Shown here: positions 49,190-58,996 of the stretch, piece after piece
How positions within the stretch are numbered: the first letter of the stretch is position 1
Layout: every line of letters begins with the position of its first letter
Assembly (NCBI GenBank): GCA_963978545.1
Contig: OZ021723.1
Span: forward strand, 101,402,002-101,466,001
Direction of reading: 5' to 3'
Length of the DNA: 64,000 bases
Source: Linyphia triangularis
Taxonomy: Eukaryota; Arthropoda; Arachnida; Araneae; Linyphiidae
Translations under genes and position numbers: made by a program
The notes under the pieces: model-generated
What the model was told of the DNA's origin: nothing
The model's database searches: none
The model's input: only the letters and a program-made list of their open reading frames with translations

Positions 49190-49861
49190 TAATATCAAAA
49201 TAACACAAATTAATCCGCAAAAAGCCAGAGCAGTAAATGCAAGTTTAATAGACACAGTCAACAGCCACCAAATTGACATTATCTGCATCCAAGAGCCATA
49301 CACAGTGAATAGTAAAATTAGAGGCTTCTCTTTAAAATAGGGCATCTACTTTGATGAAACTGCAAACCCACCTAGAGCTGCCATTGTAAACAACAATCCA
49401 AACTGGAACCCAAATTTAATATACAAATCCAAAGACATTACAGCAATTGAGCTGGACTTCATTATATCATCCTTCCTCCTGGTATCAGGTATCAGTCTAC
49501 GCAGCCGCACTTATAGACATGGACACAATAATGCAAACCCTTGAAAAACTACAACAAGACAATCAAGGCAAACTCTTAATTATTAATGGTGACTTTAATT
49601 CATGGAACGTCACATGGGGATACCCAACTAATTCCCAAAAGGGGAAATCAGTTGGTAGACTACATAGATGCCAGTAATCTGGTATTGAAAAATTCAACAA
49701 CTGACCCACGAACTTTTGAAGCAATAACAGGCAAGGGATGGCCAAATCTAACCCTCTCCTCTCCAACCATAGCTCCCCAATTTAAAGACTGGTACATATC
49801 TGACGTTCCATCATGCTCAGACCACAACTATATAATGTTCAACATAGTTACACCACTGTAA
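49190..49861 (+). pseudogene. LINE (I/R1-like) endonuclease domain remnant
   Basis: The three-frame translation recovers an exonuclease-endonuclease-phosphatase domain. It has KARAVNASLIDTVNSHQIDI then ICIQEPYTV (catalytic Glu, about 49287), a stop after GFSLK, a frameshifted middle with INGDFNSWNVTWGYP (GDFN, about 49587), then TTDPRTFEAITGKGWPNLTL and CSDHNYIMFNI (SDH, about 49815). In life this domain nicks genomic target DNA for target-primed reverse transcription. At least one stop and two frameshifts inactivate it. The reverse transcriptase that should follow is absent, and about 180 bp later RNase H begins. Confidence 0.85.
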
Positions 49862-50042
49862 CATAGTAATAAACACAACTGCAGAAGCAAGCCATTGGCA
49901 GGCTTCACCAAGAGGCTGCTGTGGGGAGGCCAACTGGTTTTGATGCTAAATCCAACCCTCTAACCAAGCATCCATCCACTGCGGGAAAAGGGGCAACACC
50001 ATCCTGGTCCCAACCATTCCACCAATATACAACCACATTATA

Positions 50043-50459
50043 TTTACAGACGGTTCCAAGATAGATGGTAAGGTGGGTGCTGCCTACATCTCGTATGTCA
50101 AGGGAGTCGAGGCAACAACACGGCAGGGTTTCATGAGAAAAACAAGTGTGTTTCAGGCTGAACTAACAGCCATTTTTCACGCAATTTCAGATACTACTAA
50201 GACAAATTACAAAATGATAATTATTGATTCAGACAGCCAATCAATTAAAGACCCTATTGATAGAGCCCCTCAAGTTAACAAGATCCAACAACTTCTCTAC
50301 ACGTATCACAAGTCACATAAAATTTTAATCAAATGGGTTAAAGCACATAACAATATTGCAGGGAATGAAAGAGCCAACTTTCTTGCAAAAGAGGCAGCAA
50401 TAGGGTATTTGACACCATCAACAAATAATTACCAAATGCGGCATATTTATAGTATTTAA
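50043..50459 (+). pseudogene. LINE RNase H domain remnant
   Basis: The frame contains FTDGSKIDGKVGAAYISYV (first Asp), QAELTAIFHAI (Glu), IIIDSDSQSI (second Asp) and IKWVKAHNNIAGNERANFLA. It is a type I RNase H of the kind found in I/R1-group LINEs, which degrades RNA in the RNA-DNA hybrid. The last catalytic position, normally Asp in GNExAD, is Asn here. The frame is otherwise open for about 138 codons. It follows the endonuclease piece after a deletion that removed the reverse transcriptase. Confidence 0.87.
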
Positions 50460-51838
50460 CGAAATAATAATAATGCAAGTAGTTTTAACTCGAAATAATT
50501 GCTCAAATTTTTATAAATCAAATTTTAAAAATTGCTTTTCTGAGCTCCTCGTCACGTGATCAGAAACGCTCGGATAAGCTCCTCCCAGAATGTGACGTCA
50601 ATGTTGACCATAAGACCATGGCCATAGGAGCCCATGTTAAATTCAACAACTTTGGGGGCATCTAATTTAATAACCGATTCTTCAATCATTATGAAACTTT
50701 CGCAGTCTAATATTTGGATACTTTTAAATACGTTAACACGAGATTTTCGTTAGTTTTTAAAAATTAAAATAATTATGATTTTCTAAAAATATGTTTAAGA
50801 AAAATTATAAAATTTTAGACTAATTATTTAAAAAAAAAAAAAGTATGCTACTTATCAATAATTCCTCGTGTTAAAGTACTTAAATACATTAAATAAACAT
50901 GTCAAAAAAATTTCAAGCATTTATGTCATATAGATTTTAAGCTATTTGCCCCCAAACATGAAAAAATTGTATTTTGAGAAATTCGGGTTTGAAGTTAAGA
51001 AACATGCATTAAATACCTATATTTTGTTTACTTCAAAAAATTATAAATAAGATATAATTACAAATGTGGCATCATTTTAAAGACATAAATTTATATTTTA
51101 ATAAACAGTAATAAACTCGAAATCAATAATCTGAAAAATTTTCATGTGACGGACCCCCTTAAAGCTTGGTTCATCTCTTTTCCTACTATATAAATTATGA
51201 CTATTGAAGGTAACTTTTAGGAAATATTTATTTAAAGAAGTGTTATTGGAACATTGGAAGACGGTTTTGTAAAGGTATACATTTCGAATTTACCCAAAAT
51301 AGATGTTTTGTTGGTGGGTTCTTTTTCAAGTCAAGCTCAGAATTTTATTCTGCAGAGTTTAGAAATGTTAAAACATTTGTGTAAATATCAACAATTCTCA
51401 CAGTTCTTATAATTAGAAAAACTACAACACCTTTTACAGTTATAATAATCATAAAAACATTAGGATTAAAAAAAAAAAAAAAAAAAGCAATTAATATAAT
51501 TCGCTGAGTACTGTTAAAATGGAGTGAAAAGGAACAATTTTCAACTTTCAAAGTAAAAATATAGTGTAATAATATCGTTAACGAACATATTTTTGATTTA
51601 GGAACGAGGGTCTTACCTTCTTCTATAATGTTCAAGCCCAAAAATGTTGGAAAAACGTGACTTACATTGATTTTTATTTTTTTTCATGTTGTTCCGATTC
51701 ACCCTGCAGAAAGGGATGAAACGGAACACTCGTTATAATTTATAGCTGATATTATTTAAAAAAGACAAAAAGGTGAAAAAGACAAGTAATAATGCATTGA
51801 GCTGAATAGAAACACAAGATTATCATAAACAAAATCCT
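50460..51838. other. No gene seen; AT-rich DNA with a short GC-richer patch
   Basis: The patch 50535-50640 contains CACGTG and TGACGTCA (50593-50600) in GC-richer sequence. The rest is A/T-rich. A minus-strand open stretch (51345-51641) is low in complexity and not supported. Confidence 0.5.
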
Positions 51839-52067
51839 TTAACCCTTTATCTACTGACGGTACTTATAAGTCCAGTCATTGTACTGCATTTTCCATGGTA
51901 CTGTACTGATTTAAATGCTTTGAAACCCATAGGGACTTTGAAGTCCACTTTTACGAAGTTTGTTCTTCACCTATTGAATGACAGCACAAGATTGCTTCTT
52001 TTTGGAAACATTAAATATTCAAAAGAGTTAGTAAAAATTATAAAAAACTTAGTAAATAAAGGGTTAA
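51839..52067. mobile_element. piggyBac-style MITE, second family (229 bp)
   Basis: The ends are TTAACCCTTTATCTACT and, reversed, TTAACCCTTTATTTACT: a 17-bp inverted repeat with one mismatch that includes the TTAA target. The interior is unlike the 33960/36811 family. Confidence 0.85.
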
Positions 52068-52071
52068 CTGC

Positions 52072-52135
52072 TGTGATTGGGTGGTTTGATCTTTTTTGGC
52101 GCAAGGGCAACACGTGGTTCATACTGCTCCAAAAA
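52072..52135 (-). mobile_element. SINE-tail-like fragment
   Basis: GGGTGGTTTGATC followed by GGCGCAAGGGCAACACGTGG and TTCATACTGCTCC matches the short retroposed tails at 40304 and 60956. No target duplication was found, perhaps because it abuts the MITE. Confidence 0.6.
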
Positions 52136-52140
52136 ATTTG

Positions 52141-52939
52141 GTGAAGATCAATTTAAAATTTCAGTAACAAAGAATTGGAAAAATTAATTTAAAGTCAAAG
52201 ATTAAATATTTTAGGGTGTTGGAAGCATTCTACAAAAAATGACTCGCGGTCTGTCAGACCGCATACAGTAATTAAAGTTTAATATGACAGACAAAAAATG
52301 TTTTTTTCAAACCAATTCATGTAAACAAAACAAATATTTTGGTTTCAAATTTACAAAAAATAATAATAATAAAAAAATTAAAAAAAAAAATTAAAAAAAA
52401 ATCAATATTTTAATAGTACATCAGTACTTAAACTTAATATTGTGTAGCTAAAACATTTAAAAAAATTAAATAAAGTATTACTTGCATCAAAATGACCTTC
52501 ACAGAAGTGAATCGTAGTCTGTGGTGAAAACTAAGTTAATTCTCTTCTTGCAAGATTTAACCACTTTTTTTGTATTTCTGCTTTCCTGGGCACATGTGTA
52601 CACAACTTTTCCGGAGTTTTAATTGAAGTACTTGTACAGTGGGGTACTGCATAATACCGATACCGGTGAGACATTTCTTGGAACGAAATCAAAAGAAAAA
52701 CACATTTCGCGCTGGAAACTCACTCGCGATTGCGATGCTGTTCATGCAAGATTGACGTCACACAGACAGATGGGTTTTTGAGCAGCGTTTTAGGGGCGGG
52801 GCTTCTACTTGCATTTTAAAATGCAATTTTTAGCATTTTGCGGCATTATTTTGAAAAAAGAAAAAATACGTGTCTTTTATTTTGTGCATACCTTTTATTT
52901 AAAACATATTTTGAAAATTTGTCAAATACCCTATTAATT
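52141..52939. promoter_or_regulatory. No gene; contains a CRE and GC-box cluster at about 52640-52830
   Basis: The first 400 bp are A/T-rich filler. Further on, TGACGTCA (52753-52760) lies about 40 bp before GGGGCGGGGC (52793-52802), followed by the 18-bp palindrome TTGCATTTTAAAATGCAA (52809-52826). These are cAMP-response-like, Sp1-like and octamer-like motifs. No convincing exon follows, so a promoter role is only a possibility. Confidence 0.3.
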
Positions 52940-53062
52940 AGTTGAGGCCTTTTTAAACGGACTTAAAAAAAGGACTTGGGGGGGGGGGGGGACTGTATTC
53001 AACGTGACGTCACAGCATCCACTTCATGTAACGAGAGCCGAGATAGATATCCGCACAGGGCA
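52940..53062 (+). repeat. 123-bp repeat, copy 2 (pair with 48995)
   Basis: Nearly identical to 48995-49119. The poly-G and poly-A runs differ in length. The right end leads straight into a CAGGG-type fragment. Confidence 0.9.
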
Positions 53063-53190
53063 TGCAAGAAGGAAAACTTAAAAATTTAAAAACTCCCCGA
53101 TTAAAGGGCAATTTTTCAAAATTCCCTGATTTTTCCAGAAGAATGAAATTCCCAGACATTTCTCTGAATTCCAAGTTCTGTAAGCACCTT
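53056..53190. repeat. CAGGG-type MITE-like fragment
   Basis: CAGGGCATGCAAGAAGG, repeated AATTCCC blocks and a right end TTCTGTAAGCACCTT resemble the subterminal regions of the other CAGGG elements (AAATTCCCTGATTTTTCCAG). Confidence 0.4.
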
Positions 53191-53257
53191 GCAAATTGCA
53201 GAATCTCTAGAATCATGCCCCACATGGTAGAAGAACGTACAAATTTGTCCCCAAAGT

Positions 53258-53560
53258 TAACCTAGACTTTAACTTTGGGGATACACGTCTCGCTCAATTC
53301 ATCACAGGGCATGGGCCTTGCCCAGCCTACTTCTACCAAAACCTCTGGAAAGCAGATACATGTGAATGTGGCGTAACTGGAGACTTCGATCACTACACAT
53401 ATCACTGCCCTTTAACATACAACTGGCACACAACTACACATTTTCCAAACCCTCAGTAAACCAACACTTGAGGCAATTCTCAATTTAAATAATAGCTCAG
53501 CTCATCTTTCCGAAATTACCAACCAACCCACACTTTTCTCTTCAATGTCTCAACCAACAG
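53258..53560 (+). pseudogene. LINE C-terminal zinc-binding tail remnant
   Basis: Translation gives LDFNFGDTRLAQFITGHGPC, then PAYFYQNLWKADTCECGVTG and DFDHYTYHCPLTY. The pattern T/GHGxxxxYLxR...CxCG...E/DxxxHxxxxCP is the CCHC tail after RNase H in I/R1-group LINEs. It may be the displaced end of the LINE at 49190-50459, with 2.8 kb of other DNA inserted, or a separate copy. Stops follow after about 65 residues. Confidence 0.75.
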
Positions 53561-53890
53561 ACCTCCAATTAGCAACTCATCAGCACAAAGGTCTTTTCCA
53601 CGAGTCAACCGACTCCAATTTCCTGTAATCGTGGATTACCCATTATTATAATAGGCCCTGTAACACTCCTCCACTCTGTGAACATCACATTAAACGACTC
53701 ACCATCTAACTCCAATCCACAGTCAATGCTATTCCCCAGCACTCTAAAACAAACCACATCAAACGTGCGAGTCTACACTCATCAGACAAGGGTGGGTGGG
53801 GAAAGGTGTTACGTTTCATAAATGGATAGATAGCAGTCAGTCGGGACCATCTGGATAGATCAGGGGCCACAGACTGTAATTACCTGTTAC

Positions 53891-54073
53891 CTGTCTGTGG
53901 AATTTTAATGAATTTCTCAGCATCAGGTAGAGTTCAATTGAATCTGGGATTGCAATAATTTCCGCGACAGGAACATCCGAGATCGTCTCGGGAACAATAA
54001 CATCAGCATCGGAATCCTCCACCCCACTATACACATGTGCATGCTTGGTAGCTTTCTTTTTTCGTGGTGGCAT
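53891..54073 (-). CDS. Candidate 5' coding exon, unknown protein
   Basis: The minus strand from the ATG at 54073-54071 encodes 61 codons beginning MPPRKKKATKHAHVYSG, then an acidic middle (VEDSDADVIVPETI) and ending with LYLMLRNSLKFHRQ. It ends exactly at a good splice donor: ACAGACAG at the exon end, then GTAACAG. Phase is 0. Upstream on the minus strand lie a TATA-like CATATAAAG and an ATTGG (inverted CCAAT) box within 180 bp. The basic start and acidic stretch suggest a nuclear protein or a transposon-encoded ORF, but I recognise no family and could not find the next exon. Confidence 0.35.
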
Positions 54074-54154
54074 GACAAGAGCAAAAACAGGTCTGCTCAG
54101 TAGAACTCGCAAGTCTGGGAATGATTGAATTCCGATAAATGATCGGTTTTGCAT

Positions 54155-54480
54155 TTCTTTTTTTTATTTGAAGCGCATCTGCCGACTGTCCGATACTTGC
54201 TCAACCAATCATGCGATTCTTTTGTGTGGCGACATCTGAATTGCTTTATATGATGTAATATTTGAATATGTTTTCTAGTTTTGGTTGGAAATTGGTAATG
54301 TCAGTCGATTTTTAAGTCTTGAGACGAATTAAGCTGTGGTTCATTTCCTGCTTAGTTATATGAAATAATTATGCTGCTCGTTTGCAGTAGTTGCTTTTAA
54401 GTTGATAATGTTACTCGTTTGGAGTAATTAAAATTACATGGGGCCGAACTAGTTGTGTTCGTTGGTCGCCTTGTAATTTA
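54155..54480. other. No gene seen; possible promoter of the minus-strand exon
   Basis: Contains CCAATC at 54205-54210 and TTTATATG at 54243-54250 (TATA-like on the minus strand). The rest is unremarkable. Confidence 0.35.
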
Positions 54481-54509
54481 AAGCTGCTGCTATGAACTTC
54501 GAATTAAAC

Positions 54510-54765
54510 TGTGGTTCCAAGAAGCTTAGCATTTTATTCCATATGCAGACAGTCGTGTCACTACGATTGCAGATTAGATTCAGCAAGAAGATCACTAAAA
54601 GAGGAAAATACATTACGATACACTTCTATTTTGTGCCTGCCAACACAGTGGAACAGTTTGCGTGGTCATATCGAGTATACAGAGACATTCAAAACTGGAA
54701 TTTGTTTTGTAAATAACTGTTCAATATTCAAATTGTATTTGTTTCGATTGCCTTCTTAAAAAATA
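54510..54765 (+). pseudogene. Possible LINE C-terminal fragment
   Basis: One frame reads CRLDSARRSLKEENTLRYTS, ILCLPTQWNSLRGHIEYTET and FKTGICFVNN. The LPTQWNSLP-like block followed by SFK/TFK is a common ending of LINE reverse transcriptase proteins. The frame is open for 82 codons but has no upstream support. Confidence 0.4.
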
Positions 54766-54829
54766 TTACTTATAATAATTATTAAAACATTCTCTTTGAA
54801 AAAAGATTTTTCCCTACATACTTTAGAAT

Positions 54830-55581
54830 TAAAAGGTTAAAACTACTTGTGTTGAAAATTTCAGAGCTGTAGCCCTATTAGAAATTGTTTTGTAAAATAT
54901 ATATTAATTAAAAAAGAACTAAATCAAAATTTAATATTCTGATTTTCAAAAATCCAATTAAAAGGCTAAAACTACTTATGTTGAACATTTCGGAGCTGTA
55001 GCCCAGTTAGAAATTGTTTTGTAAAATATTAATGAAAAACACTCATTTAAAAAAAATTACCAAAATTTTTAAATTCTATTTTTTAAAAGATCCATTAGAA
55101 GGCCAAAACGACTTAGATGGAAAATTTCTGAACAGTAGTCCTATTAGAAATCATTTAGTAAAATATTTATTTTAATTAAAAAAAAAAATTAATAAAAAAC
55201 TAAATAAAAATTTAAAATTCTGTTTTTCAAAAGACCTATTAGTAGACCAAAACTACTTATGTTGAAAATTTCAGAACAGTAGCCCTATTACAAGTAAAAT
55301 TAATTAAAAAGTAACTAAAATTTTAACATTCTGTTTTTCAAAAGTCCAATTAGAAGGCTAAAACTACTTATGTTGAAAATTTCAGAGCTGTATCTCTGAT
55401 TGAAGTCACTTAGTAAAAAATAAATTAATTAAAAAAGAACTCATTAGTATTTTAACATTCTGTTTGACATACATAAAATTAGAAAAAAAAAACTTGTGTT
55501 GAAAATTTCAGAGCTCTACTCCAATTTTAAGTAGGTTTCTAGAGATCCACAGATAGACACACAGCTTGTTTTATTATAGAT
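54830..55581 (+). repeat. Unclassified repeat element, copy 1: ~140-bp minisatellite plus fixed 3' end
   Basis: Six diverged units, recognised by AAAACTACTTATGTTGAAAA and TTCAGAGCTGTAGCCCTATT, start near 54839, 54968, 55108, 55250, 55360 and 55490. The array ends with CTCCAATTTTAAGTAGG and ACACACAGCTTGTTTTATTA, the same terminus as copy 2. No 5' module is visible. Confidence 0.8.
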
Positions 55582-55590
55582 TGGAACTGA

Positions 55591-55649
55591 TTAAGCTTTC
55601 CAACAAAAGTTCTTTATATTTTCAACAGTCTTCCGTCTCCAAGATGTAC
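55591..55649 (-). CDS. Candidate terminal coding exon, unknown protein
   Basis: The minus strand shows a strong acceptor (pyrimidine tract, then TTTTCAG) at 55650-55656, then 18 codons (TSWRRKTVENIKNFCWKA) and a stop at 55591-55593. The short length makes chance likely. Its phase does not fit the obvious donor candidates in the AT-hook exon. Confidence 0.22.
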
Positions 55650-55727
55650 CTGAAAAGAAAAATTTAAAGTATAATATACAGACATGCCACGAAAGGAAAG
55701 CTTTAATAGCAACATCTATCTTATTTA

Positions 55728-57050
55728 CGACTAGCTGAATACCCGTGCTTCGCCACAAAATTTTATCATGCACAATATTTTAAAAAAGCTGTGAAGACCT
55801 GCGTTGCGGAAATCCGTCAATGGTGTATAGGCCCCAATTTTTGGAGCTTCGCTCGTAGGAAGGTTCATCACAATGCAAAATCGAGCTCACTAAAAAAGTC
55901 ATTGACATATAAGCACAGGCTTACTTAACTCGTCGAAAGGTTCATTGCTATGCAAATATGAGCTCGCATTGCTCGATGAAAGGTTCATTGCTGCATAAGC
56001 GTAAGGTCGCTTCACACACTAAAAACTAATTAATACGTAAAGCCCTAGTATTATAAGCCCCTCCCTTGCCGAGAAACAATAAAAAAAAAATTCTCCGTTA
56101 ATAACTGTAATACAACACCCTGTTAAGAATATTTTGACACGTGATGTCTGTAAAAAGCCAAATTAGAAGGTCAAAACTACTTATGTTGAAACTTTCAGAG
56201 CTCAGAAGTCGCTTTTTGTGAATAAATTAGTTATTTCTTAAAAAACAAATTAAAATTGTAACGTTCTTTTTGTCAAAAGCCTAATTAGAAATCGTTTTGT
56301 AAAATATTTATGTAATTAAAAAATTAATCAAAAAAGAATTAAATAAAAATTTAAAAATTCTGTTCTTCAAGAGTCCAATTAGGAGGCCAAAACTACTTGC
56401 GTTGAAAATTTTAGAGCTGTAGCCTTATTAGAAATCATTTTGTAAAATATTTATTAATTAAAAAAATAAATTACAAAAGAACTAAATAAAAATTTAATAT
56501 TCTGTTTTTCAAAAGTCCCATTAAAAGGCTAAAACTACTTATGTTGAAAATTTCATAGTTGTAGCCTAGTTAGAAATCGTTTTGTAAAATATTTATTAAT
56601 TAAAAAAAAAAAAAATTAAAAAGAACCAAATAAAAATTTAAATTTTTTTCTTCAAAAGTTCAATTAGGAGGCCAAAACTACTTTAGCTGAAAATTTCAGA
56701 GCTGTAGACCTATTAGAAATCATTTTGTAAAATATTTATTAATTAAAAAAATAAATTACAAAAGAACTAAATAAAAATTTAATATTCTGTTTTTCAAAAG
56801 TCCCATTAAAAGGCTAAAACTACTTATGTTGAAAATTTCATAGTTGTAGCCTAATTAGAAATCGTTTTGTAAAATATTTATTAATTAATTAAAAAAGAAC
56901 TAATGAAACTTTTACCATTCTGTTTGACATACGTAAAATTAGAAAGCCAAAACTTCTTATGTTGAAAATTTCAGACCTCTACTCCAATTTTAAGTAAGTT
57001 TCTACAGATCCACAGTCAGAGAGACACACAGCTTGTTTTATTATTATAGA
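55728..57050 (+). repeat. Unclassified repeat element, copy 2 (1.3 kb, possibly complete)
   Basis: Begins CTAGCTGAATACCCGTGCTT, a motif seen at the edges of widespread invertebrate repeats. A 5' module of about 420 bp holds repeated AAGGTTCATTGCT words (55920-56000). Six ~140-bp minisatellite units follow (about 56182, 56392, 56530, 56673, 56815, 56950). It ends CTCCAATTTTAAGTAAG and ACACACAGCTTGTTTTATTA. Units 2-3 and 4-5 form a recent dimer duplication: 56410-56560 and 56702-56855 are nearly identical. Confidence 0.75.
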
Positions 57051-57839
57051 AGACCGTCATTTTACCACGCACTGCAGTAAATGCATTGAAAAATAAACTA
57101 TAAGGTAATAAAACCTAAAAATTATGAGGATTATTGTCCAAAAATCAAGAGTTTTACGATGCTTTTTCTGGACTTGAAATCAGCCTGATATGAACAAGCG
57201 AAAAAACCTGCTACAAAACAACCGAGAAATAATCCAACAACCATTCAAAAGAAAAAAATGGATTCGTGTTCCAGCAGTATTTTTAGCAGTCAATTCCATG
57301 CGGAATTCAAACATCAACAATGGAAGGTTACATTTTTGATTATTCGAGAATTCGAAAAAAATTATCTTATAATGGGAATAACACGATACCAATATATTTA
57401 CTTACGGGTTAGATTCTAAATATGTAAGCAAATGTTTGAAACTCAGAATGGAGAAAAGTTAAACAGCAGCTGGTGTCAGATATTGTGAACTTAGGCAAAA
57501 CTTCTAAACTGAGCGTTTACTCCCAAATATATTTCTTCCCCTCTTAGCAATAAGTCAATTTGTTCAAGAGTTATGCTACCTCAAACCTTTTTTCTAGATC
57601 ACTTTTTTGAAATCGGGATATTCCAAAACAATGGAAGGAAGGGAAGGGGGGAATTCGACCGAATACTATATTTTCATTACCCTATGTTATACACGAGGGT
57701 AATTGCAAGTAAAAATTAGCAATTTTGGCTATAACCGGGGCCATCCTAAAACCGCTCTTTCCCTCTTTAGTTGATCGGGCCAGACCACAGCAATAGTTTT
57801 CGTAAATGACGTCACACTTTCAACTCCACCAGGCTTGAT
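57051..57839. other. No supported gene; small frames only
   Basis: A 49-codon plus-strand frame from ATG 57191 and an overlapping minus-strand frame exist but have no motifs. A CRE palindrome TGACGTCA lies at 57807-57814. Confidence 0.45.
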
Positions 57840-58034
57840 TTTATTTTTCCTTCATGGACCTTTTGCCAACAAAAATGCATTGCATTATTTCTAAAAAAAC
57901 TTCTTTCACATAATTTAAAAATTATTAGCAGCTTTATCCGGTTGATAAAACTACTAATAATTTTCGTATTTTGTGCATGATTTTTTTTAGCAATTTAATA
58001 ATTGATGATTATAAAAAAGGAGATGATACTTATG

Positions 58035-58410
58035 TTAAAGTTGATTCGACAGGAATTGATTCACAGGATTTTGGCTTTTGCAAAAAAATTTAAGTTGTGA
58101 ATAGACAATAATGAAAAGACAAATTTCGGGCAGGGAAAGCCCTCCCTCTGGCTTCGCGCCTGGAATGGTACAAATTTTAGGACATATGAAGACTTCCTCT
58201 AAGAAAAAGCCTTTTACATCAGGTGTCATAGGAATGACTTCTACCATCTTCAAATTTTGTTCCAACGACAAAAGCCTCCTCTGCTCTACATTAAAGTTGT
58301 AAGCAGAGGGATACCTAGTTCTTCTCCTGTATGGCCCCCTTCGGCCAAAGATTTTCGGGGCCAGCTTCCTTGGCCGGCCTCTTCCTCTTCTGGGGACCGC
58401 GGGGGAGATC
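58035..58410 (-). CDS. AT-hook protein, candidate last exon
   Basis: A strong acceptor (CCCCCCTCCCATAG) ends at 58411 on the minus strand. The exon then reads ISPAVPRRGRGRPRKLAPK, with RRGRGRPRK a canonical AT-hook that binds the minor groove of AT-rich DNA. It continues IFGRRGPYRRRTRYPSAYNF, then NVEQRRLLSLEQNLKMVEVI and PMTPDVKGFFLEEVFICP. It stays open for 124 codons to a stop at 58035-58037; an AATAAA lies 190 bp further on (57840-57845, minus strand). The stretch is clearly GC-richer than its surroundings down to about 58120, which supports coding. The last ~30 codons are AT-rich and may be beyond the true exon end. I do not recognise the family; a nuclear chromatin-associated protein is the natural guess. 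Confidence 0.5.
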
Positions 58411-58475
58411 CTATGGGAGGGGGGATTATAATTTGATGCCACTCAAGCTTACAGCGTAGAGGTAATATGCTGGTG

Positions 58476-58523
58476 GTAATGTTATGATATGAAGAGTTTT
58501 CCCTCTTCATATCATAGCATTGC
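58476..58523. repeat. Stem-loop, 14-bp perfect arms extended to ~20 bp
   Basis: TATGATATGAAGAG (58483-58496), loop TTTTCC, CTCTTCATATCATA (58503-58516). The arms extend outward with about one mismatch (AATG...CATT). It sits in the intron just upstream of the AT-hook exon acceptor on the minus strand. Confidence 0.85.
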
Positions 58524-58897
58524 CAAATTCAAATCGTTTTCCCAGAAAAACGATGTGAATTTTTCTGACAATGCCCTAATCAGGAAAAAAAAAAATCTGT
58601 TTGAATTGAGTTTCTTCACCGAGTTCCCGAAGTTTTCAAAAGCGCTGATTTCCTTAAGTCCTGTATTTTATTTGTTTTACTGAAAGCACAGGAGCATTTT
58701 GTACCATTTAAAAGGTAGCAGACGAATGAAATTTGAATTGATAATCAAGATTAAATCACAAGAGCAAAGCAGTCATGATTCTACATTCGAATAAGAATTT
58801 TTGTGCTAAAATTTAAAATCTGACAGTTTTGTAATAAGTGAAGTTTTTATTTTAAATAAATAACACTTTTTTTTTAATTTCTGAAGGATTTACTTAC

Positions 58898-58924
58898 TCT
58901 GGTTCTGCAGCAGCTGGTTGTGGC
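58898..58924 (-). CDS. 27-nt microexon upstream of the AT-hook exon
   Basis: On the minus strand: acceptor CTTTTCTTTATTATAG, a 27-nt exon GCCACAACCAGCTGCTGCAG then AACCAGA, and a consensus donor GTAAGTAAA. In the phase that joins the exon at 58410 it encodes PQPAAAEP, and a split GA/G codon makes Glu at the junction, giving ...AAEPEISPAVPRR. A low-complexity Pro/Ala linker before an AT-hook is typical of such proteins. Preceding exons were not identified; they would lie at higher coordinates, possibly beyond the window. Confidence 0.5.
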
Positions 58925-58996
58925 CTATAATAAAGAAAAGATTGCATAAATAGCATGTCCATTTTTAAAGTATACTTAACAAGAAGTTACAATAAA

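Noticed and set aside
51345..51641. 98-codon minus-strand frame
   Set aside because: It runs through poly-T and other low-complexity AT-rich sequence and has no motif. A donor-like GAAG/GTAAGA inside it lacks any partner acceptor.
48995..53062. A complete LTR retrotransposon bounded by the 125-bp repeats
   Set aside because: The coding content between them is LINE-type (endonuclease and LINE RNase H). No primer-binding site, polypurine tract or target duplication is visible.
58286..58510. 74-codon minus-strand frame overlapping the AT-hook exon
   Set aside because: It is a shadow in another frame of the same GC-rich exon. The AT-hook frame has the better motif and splice phase.
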